Positions 21,541 through 33,363 of a DNA stretch of 64,000 bases are shown here, in pieces. The notes beneath the pieces are model-generated. The model searched no databases. It saw nothing but the letters and a program-made list of their open reading frames with translations, and was not told the origin of the DNA. The position numbers were made by a program, and so were the translations under genes. The stretch is from Boswellia sacra. Taxonomy: Eukaryota > Streptophyta > Magnoliopsida > Sapindales > Burseraceae. The number at the start of each line of letters is the position of its first letter. Within the stretch, counting starts at the first letter, position 1. Location of the stretch: positions 1 to 64,000 of the forward strand of contig SNVD02013655.1 in NCBI GenBank assembly GCA_013180625.2, read 5' to 3'.

Positions 21541-22809
21541 GTATGTGGTTTAGTACTTAACCTCGGCTTTTACATTTAAGATGCCTTTTTGTGTTTAAAA
21601 ATATGGTTGATGAAGTTAGATTGCCTGTTTGAATCTGAAACTGATATCGGCATTCTTATTTCTAAGGTCACTTTTTTCTATAATCTGAAGTTAGATAATA
21701 TGCACAAAAATATTCTTATTTTTGTGCATATTATCTATATTTTTATATTTATTCACATCATAATAGTACTAGTTAGTTGATGAGAGTTTAGTCTGGCACT
21801 GTGTATAAATGTAGGAACTGATGTTTGGTAGTTTTGAATATTAGGCGATGAGAACCCACCCTTTTGTGGTAGTCGTGTAGATTTTTGGGTCTTGTAAAGC
21901 TTATCATATTATCTGATGCGAAATGGAGAAATTATATTTAGGCATTATCTTTTCTCTTTATTTTTAACTTAAAACTTTGCTTGCATTGTTTACTAAATTC
22001 TGATTTTATTCAACGAGTAGATGCTAGTGGATTTTGTTTAGCATCAGAATGTAATTTCTGGAATTGTTTTGTGATTCTTGGTGGATTTGAGCTTCTGGGT
22101 TTATGAGTAAATACTCACATTATTTACTGAATTTGATTTGATTCAATGAGTGGATGCCACTGGATTTTGTTTAGCATGAGAATGTAATTTCTGGGATTGT
22201 TTTGTGATTCTTAGATTTGAGCTTGTCGGTTTATGAGTGAATGCCATATTGTTTACTAGGTTCTGTTTTGATTCATTAAGTAGAGATGGAACTTTGATTC
22301 TGATCCAATATGTGAAGTGAGAAACTCTTTGATTCAGGTGAATTTATAACTTATATAATGTGACTGACCTTGAACTTTTGTTTTACAAATATTTGTATCA
22401 ATGTTTGTCTCTTCAGATGAACATTGGGTTGGCTTGGTTGGTCTTTTAATGTATATATGTTTTCGTTGAAGATTTAGTAGTGTAGAAATGTCATTCGTAC
22501 TACTTACTTTCAGTTTAATTTTGGTTTTCCGTGATATGTATCTTTCCTAGCAGTGTTTTAAAACACATAAAATTTGTATTTAGATTATAAAAGGGTTTCG
22601 ACAAAGTTTTAAGACTTAGTATTGCTTCTGCTATTACTAGTAATTATTTGTTATTGTTAGAAATTTTGTACATCTTAGAAGAGACCTTGAATGGGGACGA
22701 GAAAGACTTTGTCAAGGAACTTTGAGCTTCTTGTTAAATCTTTTCCCACTGACTATTGTCCTGTTTTATAGAGTTTCTTAAAGGCTTCTAATTCTTTCAA
22801 TTTATACAG
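21541..22809. other. CACTA-1 intron joining two captured genes
   Basis: Bounded by donor GTATGT (21541) and acceptor TTATACAG (22802-22809). It contains a roughly 120-bp imperfect tandem duplication around 21980-22260 (AGTAGATGCTAGTGGATTTTGTTTAGCAT and two later versions). The breakpoint between the two source genes must lie in this intron. Confidence 0.45.
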
Positions 22810-23381
22810 GATGCAGAACCAAATGATAGAAAAATTGGGAAGCTTTGTGAATATGCTTTAAAGAACCCATTACGAATACTCAAGGTATGTTCTGTCTTCT
22901 GGTTAACTGACAGGCTATAGTTTTGCTGTTTGATGCACAAATAAAACTTCTAAAGTCATCGAATTAGCCATTTTATCTTTCAATTTGTATAAATTATTTT
23001 TACAAAAAGGAAAATGGTTACCTAAACTGCCCTTTACGTTAGTACATATGCTACTATTTTCTCCAATCTCCTTCCACTTTTACTGAAATTTGAGTTAGGT
23101 TTGCTTTAACTGATTATAAAGTAGTTTTGTGCATTTCTCTTCTGTACTATTCTATGAGTACTATACAATAACGAAATCATGAATTTAAATTTCATTCACA
23201 GAAGTGATCGTGGCTCTAGTTTCCATCGAATGGGTGCAAGTATTTTTGTGAAATCTTGTTAATTTTTCTAAGTATTTGAAGTGGGTTAGATTTGGATATG
23301 TATATGTTTGAATCAAAAGATAAAAAGGATCTGAATACGAAATCTTCTCATGCTATATGGTTTTTTTTTTCCTATAGTCTC

Positions 23382-23401
23382 TGTCTCTGTCTCTGTCTCT
23401 C

Positions 23402-23440
<39 letters not shown>
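23382..23440. repeat. (TCTGTC)n and (AT)n microsatellite
   Basis: GTCTCTGTCTCTGTCTCTGTCTCTC then (AT)n at 23406-23438, inside an intron of the captured gene. Confidence 0.85.
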
Positions 23441-23442
<2 letters not shown>

Positions 23443-23517
23443 TGATTCAATTTTTATTCTTACTCTTTAATTTGTATGTATTTTTTCTGCACATATTACG
23501 AAGCAGCTAGAGCAGAG

Positions 23518-25207
23518 TGTTGACCCAGGTATGGCAACCCAAGAGGGGGGGTGAATTGGGTTTTTATTTATAAAAACGGATTTAGAAAACTTTTCTTGAA
23601 AGATCAAAATTATTTAAATCTTTCTTTAAGAACAAATGTGAAGAAGATGAAAATAGAATGCAATCAAGAGAATGGCAATAAAGAACAATCACAAGTGCAA
23701 GTAAATGTAAAGAGGATAGGGATAGAGAGAGTGCAAACTCGATGTACGTGCTTCGGCAAACCTTGCCTACGTCCACGGGCTCCTAGCTCCACAAGCTAGG
23801 CTTTCCACTAAGTTGTAGAAATCTTTACAACTTGCTTGATGAACAACCTCACCAAGACTTTTTCCTTCAACCCTTGATAACACCACACCAAGAGTTCTTC
23901 TTGATGAACAACCTCACCAAGGCAACTTCCTTCAACTCTTGATAACACCACACCAAGAGTTCTTCTTGATGAACAATCTCACCAAGGAAAGAGTTCTCTC
24001 AAGGATAACTTTTATCCTTTACAAGAAGATCTCACTCTCACCACAATACAAGAACAAAGTAAATTTTTACAACAAAAGTACAACTCTCTTCAAAGAGTAG
24101 ATAAAGAATATAAAAGCTCTCTAGACTTGATATTTCTCTTGTTTTTTTGCTTGATAAAATGCTTGTTGAATACATGGGAGAAGGGCTCCTTTTATAGGCA
24201 AATGGGAAGAACTTAATCAAGTGAAGACACTAACTCCAAATTTTCTGCCCACCATAAAAACCGTAATCTTGTCTGCCATTTTTGTCAATGTTCTGTTTGA
24301 AATTTGAAAATCTGCAAAACACAAAAGATCTGTAAAATTGAATAAGATTTCCAACGCATCAAGAACCAAGTCATTTGGATATCTGTAGCTTAAGATATGG
24401 CCAAAAAACCATTCGGTGCTCATGTGACTTGATTTTTCATTCATGTGTCAGTCCACCGACTTGCATGTGTATTATGTCGGCCTTCTGTTTGAAATTTGAA
24501 TTTCTTCAAAGAATATGAAATCTGCTCCATTGAATCATCTTTCCAATGCCATAAGAAGCAAGTCATTTGAATATCTCTAACTCAAGATATGGACAAAACA
24601 TCATTCGGTGCTCAAATGAGTTGATTTTTCTTCTTTGTGTCAGTCCACCGAATTGCATGTCAATTATGTCAGCCTTTCGTTTGAAATTTGAATTTATTCA
24701 AAACGTATGAAATGTGCTTCATTAAGTACTCTTTCCAATTCCATAAGAATCAAGTCATTTTGATTTTTCTAGCTCAAGATATGTCTAAAAGAGTATTTGG
24801 TGCTCATGTCAGCTACTTCCATGTGTCTTTCAACTTGTATGATGATTTGGACAACCTTACACTCAAAATTTGAATTTCCTTAAAACATATGAAATGTTAT
24901 AAATTGAGTAAGCTTTCCAAAGGCTCAAGAATCACGTTATTTGAACATTTGTAGAGAAATATATGACCAATTGATTGAACATTGCTCATGTGTCACATTC
25001 CTTGAATCAAACATTGTTCTTAAACTTTGGTGCCTTTAACATTTAGTCTTCTCCTTAGCTTCAACACTTCAATTTAATAAGCCTCTTCTTGATTTTATAA
25101 TTATTTCAATGATCTTACTCTTGCACATAAATAAACATATTGGTAAATCTCAATTAATCAATGTGTATTGTTATCATCAAAATTATCATGTAGCCTTAGG
25201 GCTAACA
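23518..25207 (-). mobile_element. Solo LTR of the SIRE-like copia family, minus strand
   Basis: Starts TGTTGACCCAGG and ends CCTTAGGGCTAACA, the reverse complement of the LTRs at 41718-43368 and 49724-51373, and is similar along its full 1690 bp. It has no internal region. The flanks CAGAG (23513-23517) and CAAAG (25208-25212) are a 5-bp target duplication with one change. Removing the LTR restores the EFR3-like exon frame, so it landed inside that exon after capture. Its TATA box (TATAAAAG on the minus strand) is at 24189-24196. Confidence 0.9.
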
Positions 25208-26107
25208 CAAAGATGTTACAAGGATTTATGGAATGAGAACTTTGGATCTGTAAAAGTTGTGGCATACATTTATAAGAAGTTGCTATGTTCGTGTAAGGAG
25301 CAGATGTAAGTTTGATATTTTTTTTTAACCTATCACCTGCAAGATACTTTAATTAAAAATTGTTTTTGTAGACACAAATTGACACAACATGTCACTTGTG
25401 CTGATGTGCCCTTGTGTAGTTATAAAGGAATTTACTTTATTTGCCCAGAAGTGCATAATTTGAGGGTGTCTGCTTTATTGTCAAGAAAATTTTACATTTT
25501 AACATTTTCATCATTGTTTCATAGTTGCTGGTAATGTAAATTATTAGACAAGACTTCTTGTACAACTTACAAGTTAAGCTAAGTGGTGCCCATGAGCCCT
25601 TATGTAATCATTTTGGATGTGTGCCAATATAACATTTTCATCATTTTCTAGGTAATTGTTTACAAATTTCTTTTTGGATGTGTGTCAATATGCAATCAGT
25701 TATTGGTGATTACTGCCCTATTAAGCCTTTATATAAGTAGACCACCTTTTGTTATATTGAGTGAACATCTTTTAGTATTTTGTTGCTGTTCTGTGACTTT
25801 AGTCTTGCCTTAAAGATGGAAGGACCTCTCATATGAGCACTATCTAATTCACAAGTTTCATTGTTTTCTCTTTAGATGCTTGATTCACTGTTATGTCCTA
25901 TCTTTTTTTTTCCCTGAGATTTTTCTGTCCTTTTTGAACATGCAAACTATTTCTTGTTTGTAATGACATTCCAGAGTTCAATATCCTCGCAGGCCTCTAT
26001 TTTCTAGTAGTTTATTAGCGATTGTTCGGACTCTTTTGGAGTAAACTCGACAGGATGAAATGCGGATTCTAGCTTGCAGTATTCTTGTTGAATTTATTAA
26101 GAGCCAG

Positions 26108-27811
26108 GTGTGTAATGGACTTGAAGTTAAAATTATGAGCCATCAGATTAATTTTAACAAATTTCAGCATGATCACTTAAGTAGAACATGGGCATGCATA
26201 GATAGAGAGCACACATTTAGAAAATCTTTGAAAATAATATTTTCATGTAGTTATCTGAATTGATTGCTTTTTGTTGCTGATATTTGATGCTTAGCAACAC
26301 AACCTTTTTTAAGTTGTGTGCATTTTACCTTGTAGTGTTTTTACTTTTGCATACTTCTGAAATTTTCCAAGAAAATTGTTGAGCAGGCTACATGATTACT
26401 GAAGTAGGAACTGGTAAGGTTGGGCACATCAATGTAGATTAGATAATATTTCATATATTCAAATATCAGTAGGTTCTCGTTTACTTTTGTTCCCAATTCA
26501 AGGTCTCATATCATATATCAAATGACGGGTCTCACTAATCTGAAAATGGTCGGGCCAGTTATCTATCCAACCCAGTCCCACCAGCACCGCTACCACCATT
26601 AACAGCACCATTGCTGCCACTTGTTATGTTGTTCTTATTGCATGAATCATGAATGCGACACTTGTGCTGCCTGAGTTGGACACAAACTCCTTCTGGCATG
26701 ATGACAGGTATAATCTTTTCAGTCTCTTCGTTTGTCTGTTTTTTCTTGTGGTCTAAAATATACTACTGCTTTGTACTAGTTTCATTTTCTACGCAGCAAT
26801 CTCTTACATGGTAGTATGTACAAATTTGTTAAGTAAAACAGCATTTGTTATTTGAACATTATGTTTTCTGGATTAGATGCACAGCAAATTGCTTTTGAAA
26901 GCTGCTATAGCTCCTATTTAGTGAAGGAAGTTGTTTTTAAATGATCCTTTTCTTAGTAGGTGTATATTTAAATGAGAAATAACTGAATATATAGATATGA
27001 CTTTAAGACTCTAATCATATAATAGTAATGTATGAGAATGTTGCACTTGATCTTGTTTGAGAGTCTTGAGCATAAAAAGATACATCTGAAGCTGTCTCTT
27101 GTGAGATGTATCATGCTACACGTCATGCATTAATGGCTAGCTTGTGATTATAACCCTGATTCCCTAAACAAAATGATATAGAAGTGTGTTTGCTAATTCT
27201 TGATGGGTTAATTTTGGATACAAGGAAAATTTCACAGGAAGAAAGTGTATCAAGTATGATAAGCAATTCCCACATGTTGCGATTAGATTTAAATGTTAAT
27301 TTCTAATTATTGGTGCTTCTCATGAATAATTTAGTGGTGTTTTGTTCTGTGGTCCGACAACTGGTCAATGGTAAAGAAAGATGGTTGAGTAAAAAAATGT
27401 GTGCTTCATGGCTAGGAGATGGCAATTGCTGCAGCTTATTCCCTTAATTTTTGCGTGAGTTGGATCCCAACCCCTTTATAAAGCTTATGATCTTAAATGT
27501 GTGGCCCTCATATTATGCTTCCTGCTTTCAAAGGTGTCTAGGCATTTTTATCAATAATATATAAGAAGCCACTTCCAAAATTATTTTGAGTTACTGTAAA
27601 TTACTTAGGAGTTAATAGGTTTTTGGTGGTCCAGTTGTTTTTGATGAGCTACATTTGGTCGATAATGTCTTGAAAATATTGAAAGTTAATCTAAGCTAGG
27701 TTTTGTATTCCAAGTTGCATCTGTTATCTTGTGCCAATTTTTTTCCAAGCCATTGAAAACTGTTTTCTTGTGTGTAATTCGAATTTACCTTTCTTGGATG
27801 TCAATTTGTAG
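26108..27811. other. CACTA-1 interior, unassigned
   Basis: Intron-like AT-rich DNA with no clear exon. A donor-like ATGATGACAG/GTATAATC at about 26707 follows a stretch that could be a decayed exon (26560-26708), but no product could be named. Confidence 0.4.
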
Positions 27812-28003
27812 CTTCCAACCAGTAGCTAGTGATCCAGCTGTTGCACAAAACGAAAATTCTACTGCTACAGAGGATGTGCAAATGACAGGTTCTTCTTCTA
27901 ACACAAATGTTCCAGTAGCAGATCCAAAAGAAGTGACATATGCCGAAAGACTAAACAAAATCAGGGGAATTTCGTCTGGGGAGACATCAATACAGTCATA
28001 ACA
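27812..28003 (+). pseudogene. Captured exon of a 26S proteasome RPN2-like gene
   Basis: After acceptor TTGTAG (27806-27811) the frame reads PVASDPAVAQNENSTATEDV, then EVTYAERLNKIRGISSGETS, and stops at 27999-28001. This is the acidic linker followed by the YAERL.KI.GI.SGETSIQ motif of plant 26S proteasome non-ATPase subunit 1 (RPN2), a scaffold of the regulatory particle base. Only one exon of the large protein is present, and it stops where the next exon should begin. It is the third gene source inside CACTA-1 and has the same orientation as the others. Confidence 0.65.
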
Positions 28004-28164
28004 AGTGAGACCATTACTTTCTGCACCTTTTCTGGGTTCAGAAATATTCCTTTGTAGAGCTTCTTAGTAAAAAATGTTACAATGAGATTAGTGTATGGAA
28101 AGAATGCTATAAAATTGTATTATTAAACAATGATACCTATTATATATATAGATATATTAATTTT

Positions 28165-28545
28165 TTTTAAATACTTGGCGGCTAAAAACTGCCAAGTATA
28201 TTTTTTTTTAATTTTTGAAAATATTATACTTGGCGGCCAAAAACCGTCAAGTATATATTTTTTTAATTTTTAAAGCTATTATACTTGGCGGTCAAAAACC
28301 GCCAAGTATCGTTAGGTGCATATTTGGCGCTAAAAAGTGTCAAGTATATATTTTTTTAAATTTTTTAAAACTATTTATATTTGACTGTAAAAAACCGTCA
28401 AGTATAGTCAGGTGCATATTTGGCGGTCATGAGACTGCCAAATATGTTAAATTGACCATGTTTGGCGGTGCCATTGGTGGCGTTTTCAAGACCGCCAAAT
28501 GTATACATATTTGACGGTCAAAGACCGCCAAATATGGCATTTTTT
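28165..28545. repeat. CACTA-1 right subterminal hairpin array
   Basis: About seven units of the form ATACTTGGCGGTCAAAAACC...GCCAAGTAT, each a palindrome of about 29 bp, spaced 50-60 bp: near 28173, 28229, 28283, 28321, 28375, 28419, 28461 and 28503. Core TTGGCGG/CCGCCAA. Such arrays are the transposase-binding regions of CACTA elements. Confidence 0.8.
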
Positions 28546-28556
28546 CTTGTAGTGGA

Positions 28557-29088
28557 TCAAAGATTGGAAAAAGATGGTTGAGACCCAAATGGGTAGAAAG
28601 GTTTGAAGGCTTAGATCTGATAATAGTTTGGAGTTCTTGAATGAAGAGTTTAACTGGTTTTATAACAATGAAGGAGTGGTAATGCAGAAAACGGTATCCA
28701 AGACACTGTAACAAAATGACTTGGCTGAAAGGATGAACAAAATGCTTCTTGAAAGGGTTAGATATATGTTTTTGAGTGCTAGTATGCTTAAGAAGTTTTA
28801 GAGGGAAGCAGTTGACATAGTAGCACACTTGATCAATAGATGTCCATCATCAACTATTGATTTCAAGACACCGGAAGAAGTGTGGACTGGTTCACCTCTG
28901 AGTTATAGTCATTTAAGAGTGTTTGGTTATGTGGCTTATGGACATATCAAACAAGGCAAGTTGAAGCCAAGGGCAAGAAAGTGCATGTTTGTTAGCTATC
29001 CAGATGGTGTAAAAGGGTACAAGTTGTGGTGGCAAGATTTGAATGTTTCAAAATGTTTCACATGCAAAGATGTCACTTTTAGAGAGTC
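28557..29088 (+). pseudogene. copia integrase, continuation, between the two CACTA insertions
   Basis: Reading resumes with KDWKKMVETQ, then a RLRSDNSLEFLNEEF motif (the second integrase Asp region). Stops at about 28711 and 28799 break the core. The open piece 28829-29088 covers the C-terminal part: PEEVWTGSPLSYSHLRVFG and the GYKLWW motif. It is cut at 29088 by CACTA-2 and resumes at 33364. Confidence 0.8.
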
Positions 29089-29289
29089 CATTACAAGAAT
29101 TTGCATTTTTTACAACACTAGTTTGCAACGTTTTTAAGTTAAACATTGTAACAGATATAACATCTAACATCCCTTGCCCCTATCTATAGCTTGTATGCTG
29201 TCTATACAAAAAAAGAAGGTTTTATAGTGTTTAATTAAGAAAACACTATGAAGTTTTATATCAAATGCAATGTCCAACACTGCATTTTG

Positions 29290-32200
29290 GGAGAACTATA
29301 CTAATTTCTTTTTTTATTTTCCTGGGTCGCCCATTAACTTGCTTGCATTCCCTTTTCGCTTTCAATGCCTTTCACTTTGAAATCCCTTAATCTTCTCACT
29401 CTTAAATCCCTTACACTTTAAGCCTTTTGATTAGGGATTTCATTCATCAGTTTTTTCTTCTTAATGCCTTTCAATTTGAAGAACTGTTGCGATTACGGAT
29501 TATGTTGTTTAGTGTTGCCCTATTATGTTATATTCTCTTCTAAGAAACCCAGTCCTTGGACTTGGATGGCATAGGTTGGATAATATTTCTCCATTCAAAA
29601 AAGAGAAAGTAGAAGTTTAAACCCAGTTCTTGAGCCTTGCGTAGGTACTTTCCTCATGAACGATTCACAATTTACTCTTTTTAATCACTTTAATTGGAGA
29701 TTGTAATGGAGCATCTTATTAGCTAGTTGGTTCTATGTCTTCTCTTGATGCCAAGTCACAAGTCAAAAAGAAGCTAGTTTGAAGCTATTATTTTCGCTCC
29801 ACGTTATTAACCATGCTGGCTGCCAAGAGCTAAGCGTAAGGTCGAAAGCATATTCAAGTCTTATTTAACACGAGATTTCACTTGATAGAGTGTTTACTTT
29901 ATTGTTTTACTATTTAGAATTTTGCTTTAGACAGAGATAAATTAGGCTATTGTATGCTATTAGACAGAGTGCGAGGGCTTTCTATCGTTATGCATTAAGG
30001 AGTGCACATGTTACCTTGCTTCTAATTAAATTAGACTATCATGTATGTTTTTGAATTATTTTTACCTTTTCTCCCATATCCTGCTTGTCTGATTTGCATT
30101 AACTTCTCAGCTTCAGTATTGCAATTCTAAACAATAAGTATAACTTTCTCCTTGAAGGGCTCCTCCCTCAGTAATCTATTTAATATCTAGACATGATGAA
30201 TGATGCAGTGGCCGAGAACCAATTGTCTTCATGTTTCATATGATTTAGGTAATGGCTTTCTTATGAACTCATTGTCATTATATTACATGAAATTTGGTCT
30301 ATGATTGAATATGGCTTGGTCTCTGTTATATTTCTTTTCATACTACCATTCAAATTTACGATTTGTCTTTAATGTCTTATGAATCTATGACACTAAGATC
30401 ATTTGTCCATGAGAATCTAAGAGGAAATGATTCTTTGTTTAAATCTAAGAGAAAAATGGATATCTTTGAGGAACATATATGCTTTTTGAATAGCCAATGG
30501 CTATTGTCTTTATGAATGTCTTTTGCTGATCAAACTGAACTTTGATGCCCACTACATTAGAAATGCTAATATCTTTGTTACTCAACAGAATGTATTAATT
30601 TAGCTTGACTTTAAATGGAACTCATTTATTGTTCTCATACGAAATTTATTTTGACTGGGTAGTTTTTGATAAATGATAACTGAGGGATCCATGCATTCTA
30701 TTAATAATACTCTAACTGTCTATAGTAGTTTTGAATATTGGTGGTTTTAGTTCGAAAATTTATTATCTTTCTTTCCTCTGCATAAATTACCTTACTCTCT
30801 TAGTTTGCTTAATTACTCTTCAGTTGTTGATGATCACAATGATCATACTCAAACTTTAGCAAATTAAAAGTCATCAAGCATCATATTTTGCCTAATGCTT
30901 TCAACAAAGAGCATTGTGCATTGTCTTGTATATTGTTTATTATACTTTTCATTGTAGTGACACATGCATGATTGTAGACCAAATTGCCTCCTATAGCTAA
31001 AATTTATTTCCAAGCATTCTATGTCATATGATGTGTACAAGTAATCAACAAAAAATGATAGATTAATCTAACAACAAATTTGATATCTATAGTGCTTTAA
31101 CTTTGATGGGAAATGCCACTTGTTCATAGATTTGAGAATTAATGATTTGGTAAAAATACAATCATTACAAGTGATGCATAGTTCTAAAAAGAACCCAAAA
31201 AAGAGGATGGTTGTGGCGAATTAAAGAAATTATACTTTTCCTTACAATTGTTTTCCTCTAGCATTGATATTTTTCCTGGCGTATAGGTTTTTTACAGATT
31301 ATTTGACCTGACAAATACATTGAAAATAGCCTTTGTACCCACAAAGATGACAAGCATCTCCTTCACAACTTAGTTACAACTAATTCTTGATGATCCCTCA
31401 AATCTTGGTAAGATTTATTCCTAAAAAAAATTTTCATTTTATTTATTTATTTATTTCTTTGAAGTTTTTGACTTGGCAAAATAAATTTAGACAAACAAAA
31501 TTCTTGTGTAAATTTTTATTTATGTATTCTCTATTAACGAAAAGTGGTTCTTTGCCTGGTAGATAAAAACACATTAGTTGATTGTGAGTACAAGTGCCAG
31601 TAGTTATTATGAATTGTGCACCCTTTTGGTCAGATAGCTAATAAAAATTTACAATTCTCATTGTTTGGACTTGAAGTTGTCTTAATGCTTTGCCAATGGT
31701 TGATGGTCTAGTCATATCATCCTATTTTACAACTAGTTAGTCAAAGGTTGTGTGTGTGTGTGCGCGCGCGCATTCTCTTTTTAATTACAAAAGCTAGAAC
31801 TAGTATTCTTCTAGATTCCTAATTGTTTTGCTGGAGAGCGATGCTTTGCTTAAGGCATACATATTTTTGAAATCAAATTGATGCATGTTATATTTATACA
31901 CAATGATTACAACATTTCAGATGGAGTTGTTAATTGGCTCAATTATAAGTGCTAGTATATTGTATTGTACTAATAGATATATTGTTTGAAGCTGATCCAA
32001 TTACTTATTAATAGTCAAAATTGAAATGATTAAAAAAGGACTTGAGAACAAATGCTAGTGAGCCCAGAATTGTTTATCATCATAATTTGTCTTACTTTTG
32101 CAATCTTTAGCCCGTCTTTATTTCCGATTCAAGTTGCGTAACATATATATAATATTTTCTGAATCATTTCTTGTTAATTAATATAGTTTTGACTATTATT

Positions 32201-32980
32201 TATATGAGGCTCACATTAGAGCCCAAGAAAACCCCACAAATCGACTTTTTACTAGTTCATGTATTATAGGCTTATAGTTGATAGATAGTTCCTCAATTCG
32301 ATCCAATATTTCATTTCACAAATACCTACCCTTAAAACTATGCAGCTCGATGCATATGTAAATTAGTAGTGTGTTGTTTTTCTTCATTTCCTTGTTGAAA
32401 CATTTAGATATATATTGCTTCTTTATTGTTTCTAGATTATCATTGTTTCAAAAGCTCATTATCATTAATTGTGGCAAGTCAATCTCCCTTTTAGAACTTC
32501 TGTTGGTTTGGACAGTGTAAGTACATTTTACATTTTGTTAATTAAAATTATAGATTCCATTCCCTTTTTTTTTCAAACTATTGTTTCTTTATACCTTTAG
32601 GTCATAATTGACTCACAACCATTTTTAGTAGCTTTGCTTGCATCCTTCTTGTTTCGGGAGTCCATTGCATTGCTTGGAGCTTTGGGCTTTTTTCTTGGCA
32701 TCATTGGACTTTTGCTCTTGAGGTGAACTCCATTGCTTGGCCAAAGAATCATGTTAAGTTAGACTAGTTGGTGCCTAGTTAATGGTGATAGGCTATAGTT
32801 TGTGGTACTTTGTTGTTATACTTTATTGAGATGATAAATTTGATGGGCACTTGATATTAAACCCAGTTATTGCAATTGTATGGTGATGAGTATTTGATAA
32901 AACTTAATCATTGAACAACTAGCATGTATCATAAAAATTTTAATGGAATGAGTAGCATTTTCATATAAAATTTATTTCAA
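29290..32980. other. CACTA-2 interior, no gene
   Basis: AT-rich, no open frame of 60 codons in any frame and no motif recognised. A (TG)n(CG)n tract lies at 31750-31770. It may be intronic DNA of a captured gene or filler. Confidence 0.5.
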
Positions 32981-32984
32981 AAAA

Positions 32985-33345
32985 AGAACAGAGTTTACAA
33001 TGTTTTACAAATGTTGTAAATAGAGGTCTACCAAATGTTATAAACACTGTAAACTATCTTTCACAGTGTTTAAAAGTTTTCGTAACAAACATTACAGAAT
33101 TGAAGTAGACATATTCACAATTTTTTAAAATGCCATTAGGAGACGTTTACAATGTTTATATAGTGCTGTAACAAAAGGTTCACATATTTAAAAAATGTTA
33201 TAGACACTATAGTTACAGTGTTTCACTACAACCTTTTAGAAACGCTATAATTGCTAACTGGGCTTTTGTAGCACAGTTCATAACCACATTTACTTAAATG
33301 CTGTGAAAGTAGTTTTATAGTGTTTTTTGAATGTTGTAAAAGGTC
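32985..33345. repeat. CACTA-2 right subterminal repeats
   Basis: Repeated GTTTACAATGTT, GTTTTACAAATGTTGTAAA, ACAGTGTTT and TATAGTGTTTTTTGAATGTTG motifs in both orientations up to the terminus; the left end has matching motifs at about 29112-29260. Confidence 0.7.
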
Positions 33346-33363
33346 TAACTTCATGTAGTGGTC

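Larger units (their letters stand above)
22810..26107 (+). pseudogene. Captured exons of an EFR3/SEMI-ROLLED LEAF 2-like ARM-repeat gene
   Basis: Exons: 22810-22884 (DAEPNDRKIGKLCEYALKNP...), one split exon 23507-23517 + 25213-25308 (CYKDLWNENFGSVKVVAYIYKK, LLCSCKEQM then GTAAGT), and about 25993-26107 (SSLLAIVRTLLE, stop TAA at 26042, TRQDEMRILACSILVEFIKSQ then GTGTGT). These match the conserved N-terminal region of plant EFR3-like proteins, which are ARM-repeat membrane-associated scaffolds for phosphatidylinositol 4-kinase in other eukaryotes. The second exon is broken by a solo LTR, and a stop replaces the expected Gln in the third, so this part is dead. The 22810 exon is phase-compatible with the upstream RNA polymerase-like exon. 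Confidence 0.7.
19598..28554 (+). mobile_element. CACTA-1: non-autonomous CACTA transposon with exons of three host genes
   Basis: Left end CACTACAAGAA, right end TTCTTGTAGTG; the ends are perfect inverted repeats over at least 11 bp. It splits the integrase frame of the copia element. TCA lies before the left end (19595-19597) and TCA recurs at 28557-28559 after two extra bases (GA), consistent with a 3-bp duplication plus a small right-end addition. The right end has a strong array of TTGGCGG...CCGCCAA hairpins. There is no transposase. The interior carries spliced fragments of three unrelated genes, all on the plus strand, plus a 1.7-kb solo LTR inserted later. Confidence 0.85.
29089..33360. 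mobile_element. CACTA-2: non-coding CACTA element (TSD GTC)
   Basis: Left end CATTACAAGAATTTGC (third base C to T), right end ...CTTCATGTAGTG. Perfect 3-bp target duplication GTC at 29086-29088 and 33361-33363. Subterminal repeats around AACACTGTAA / TTTACAATGTT fill 29115-29270 and 32980-33345. The 4.3-kb interior has no open frame of note, so the element depends on transposase from elsewhere. It is inserted in the copia pol between integrase and RT; its removal rejoins the frame. Confidence 0.85.

Noticed and set aside
26560..26708. Possible further captured exon ending ATGATGACAG/GTATAA
   Set aside because: Stops in all frames and no recognisable motif; only the donor-like site speaks for it.
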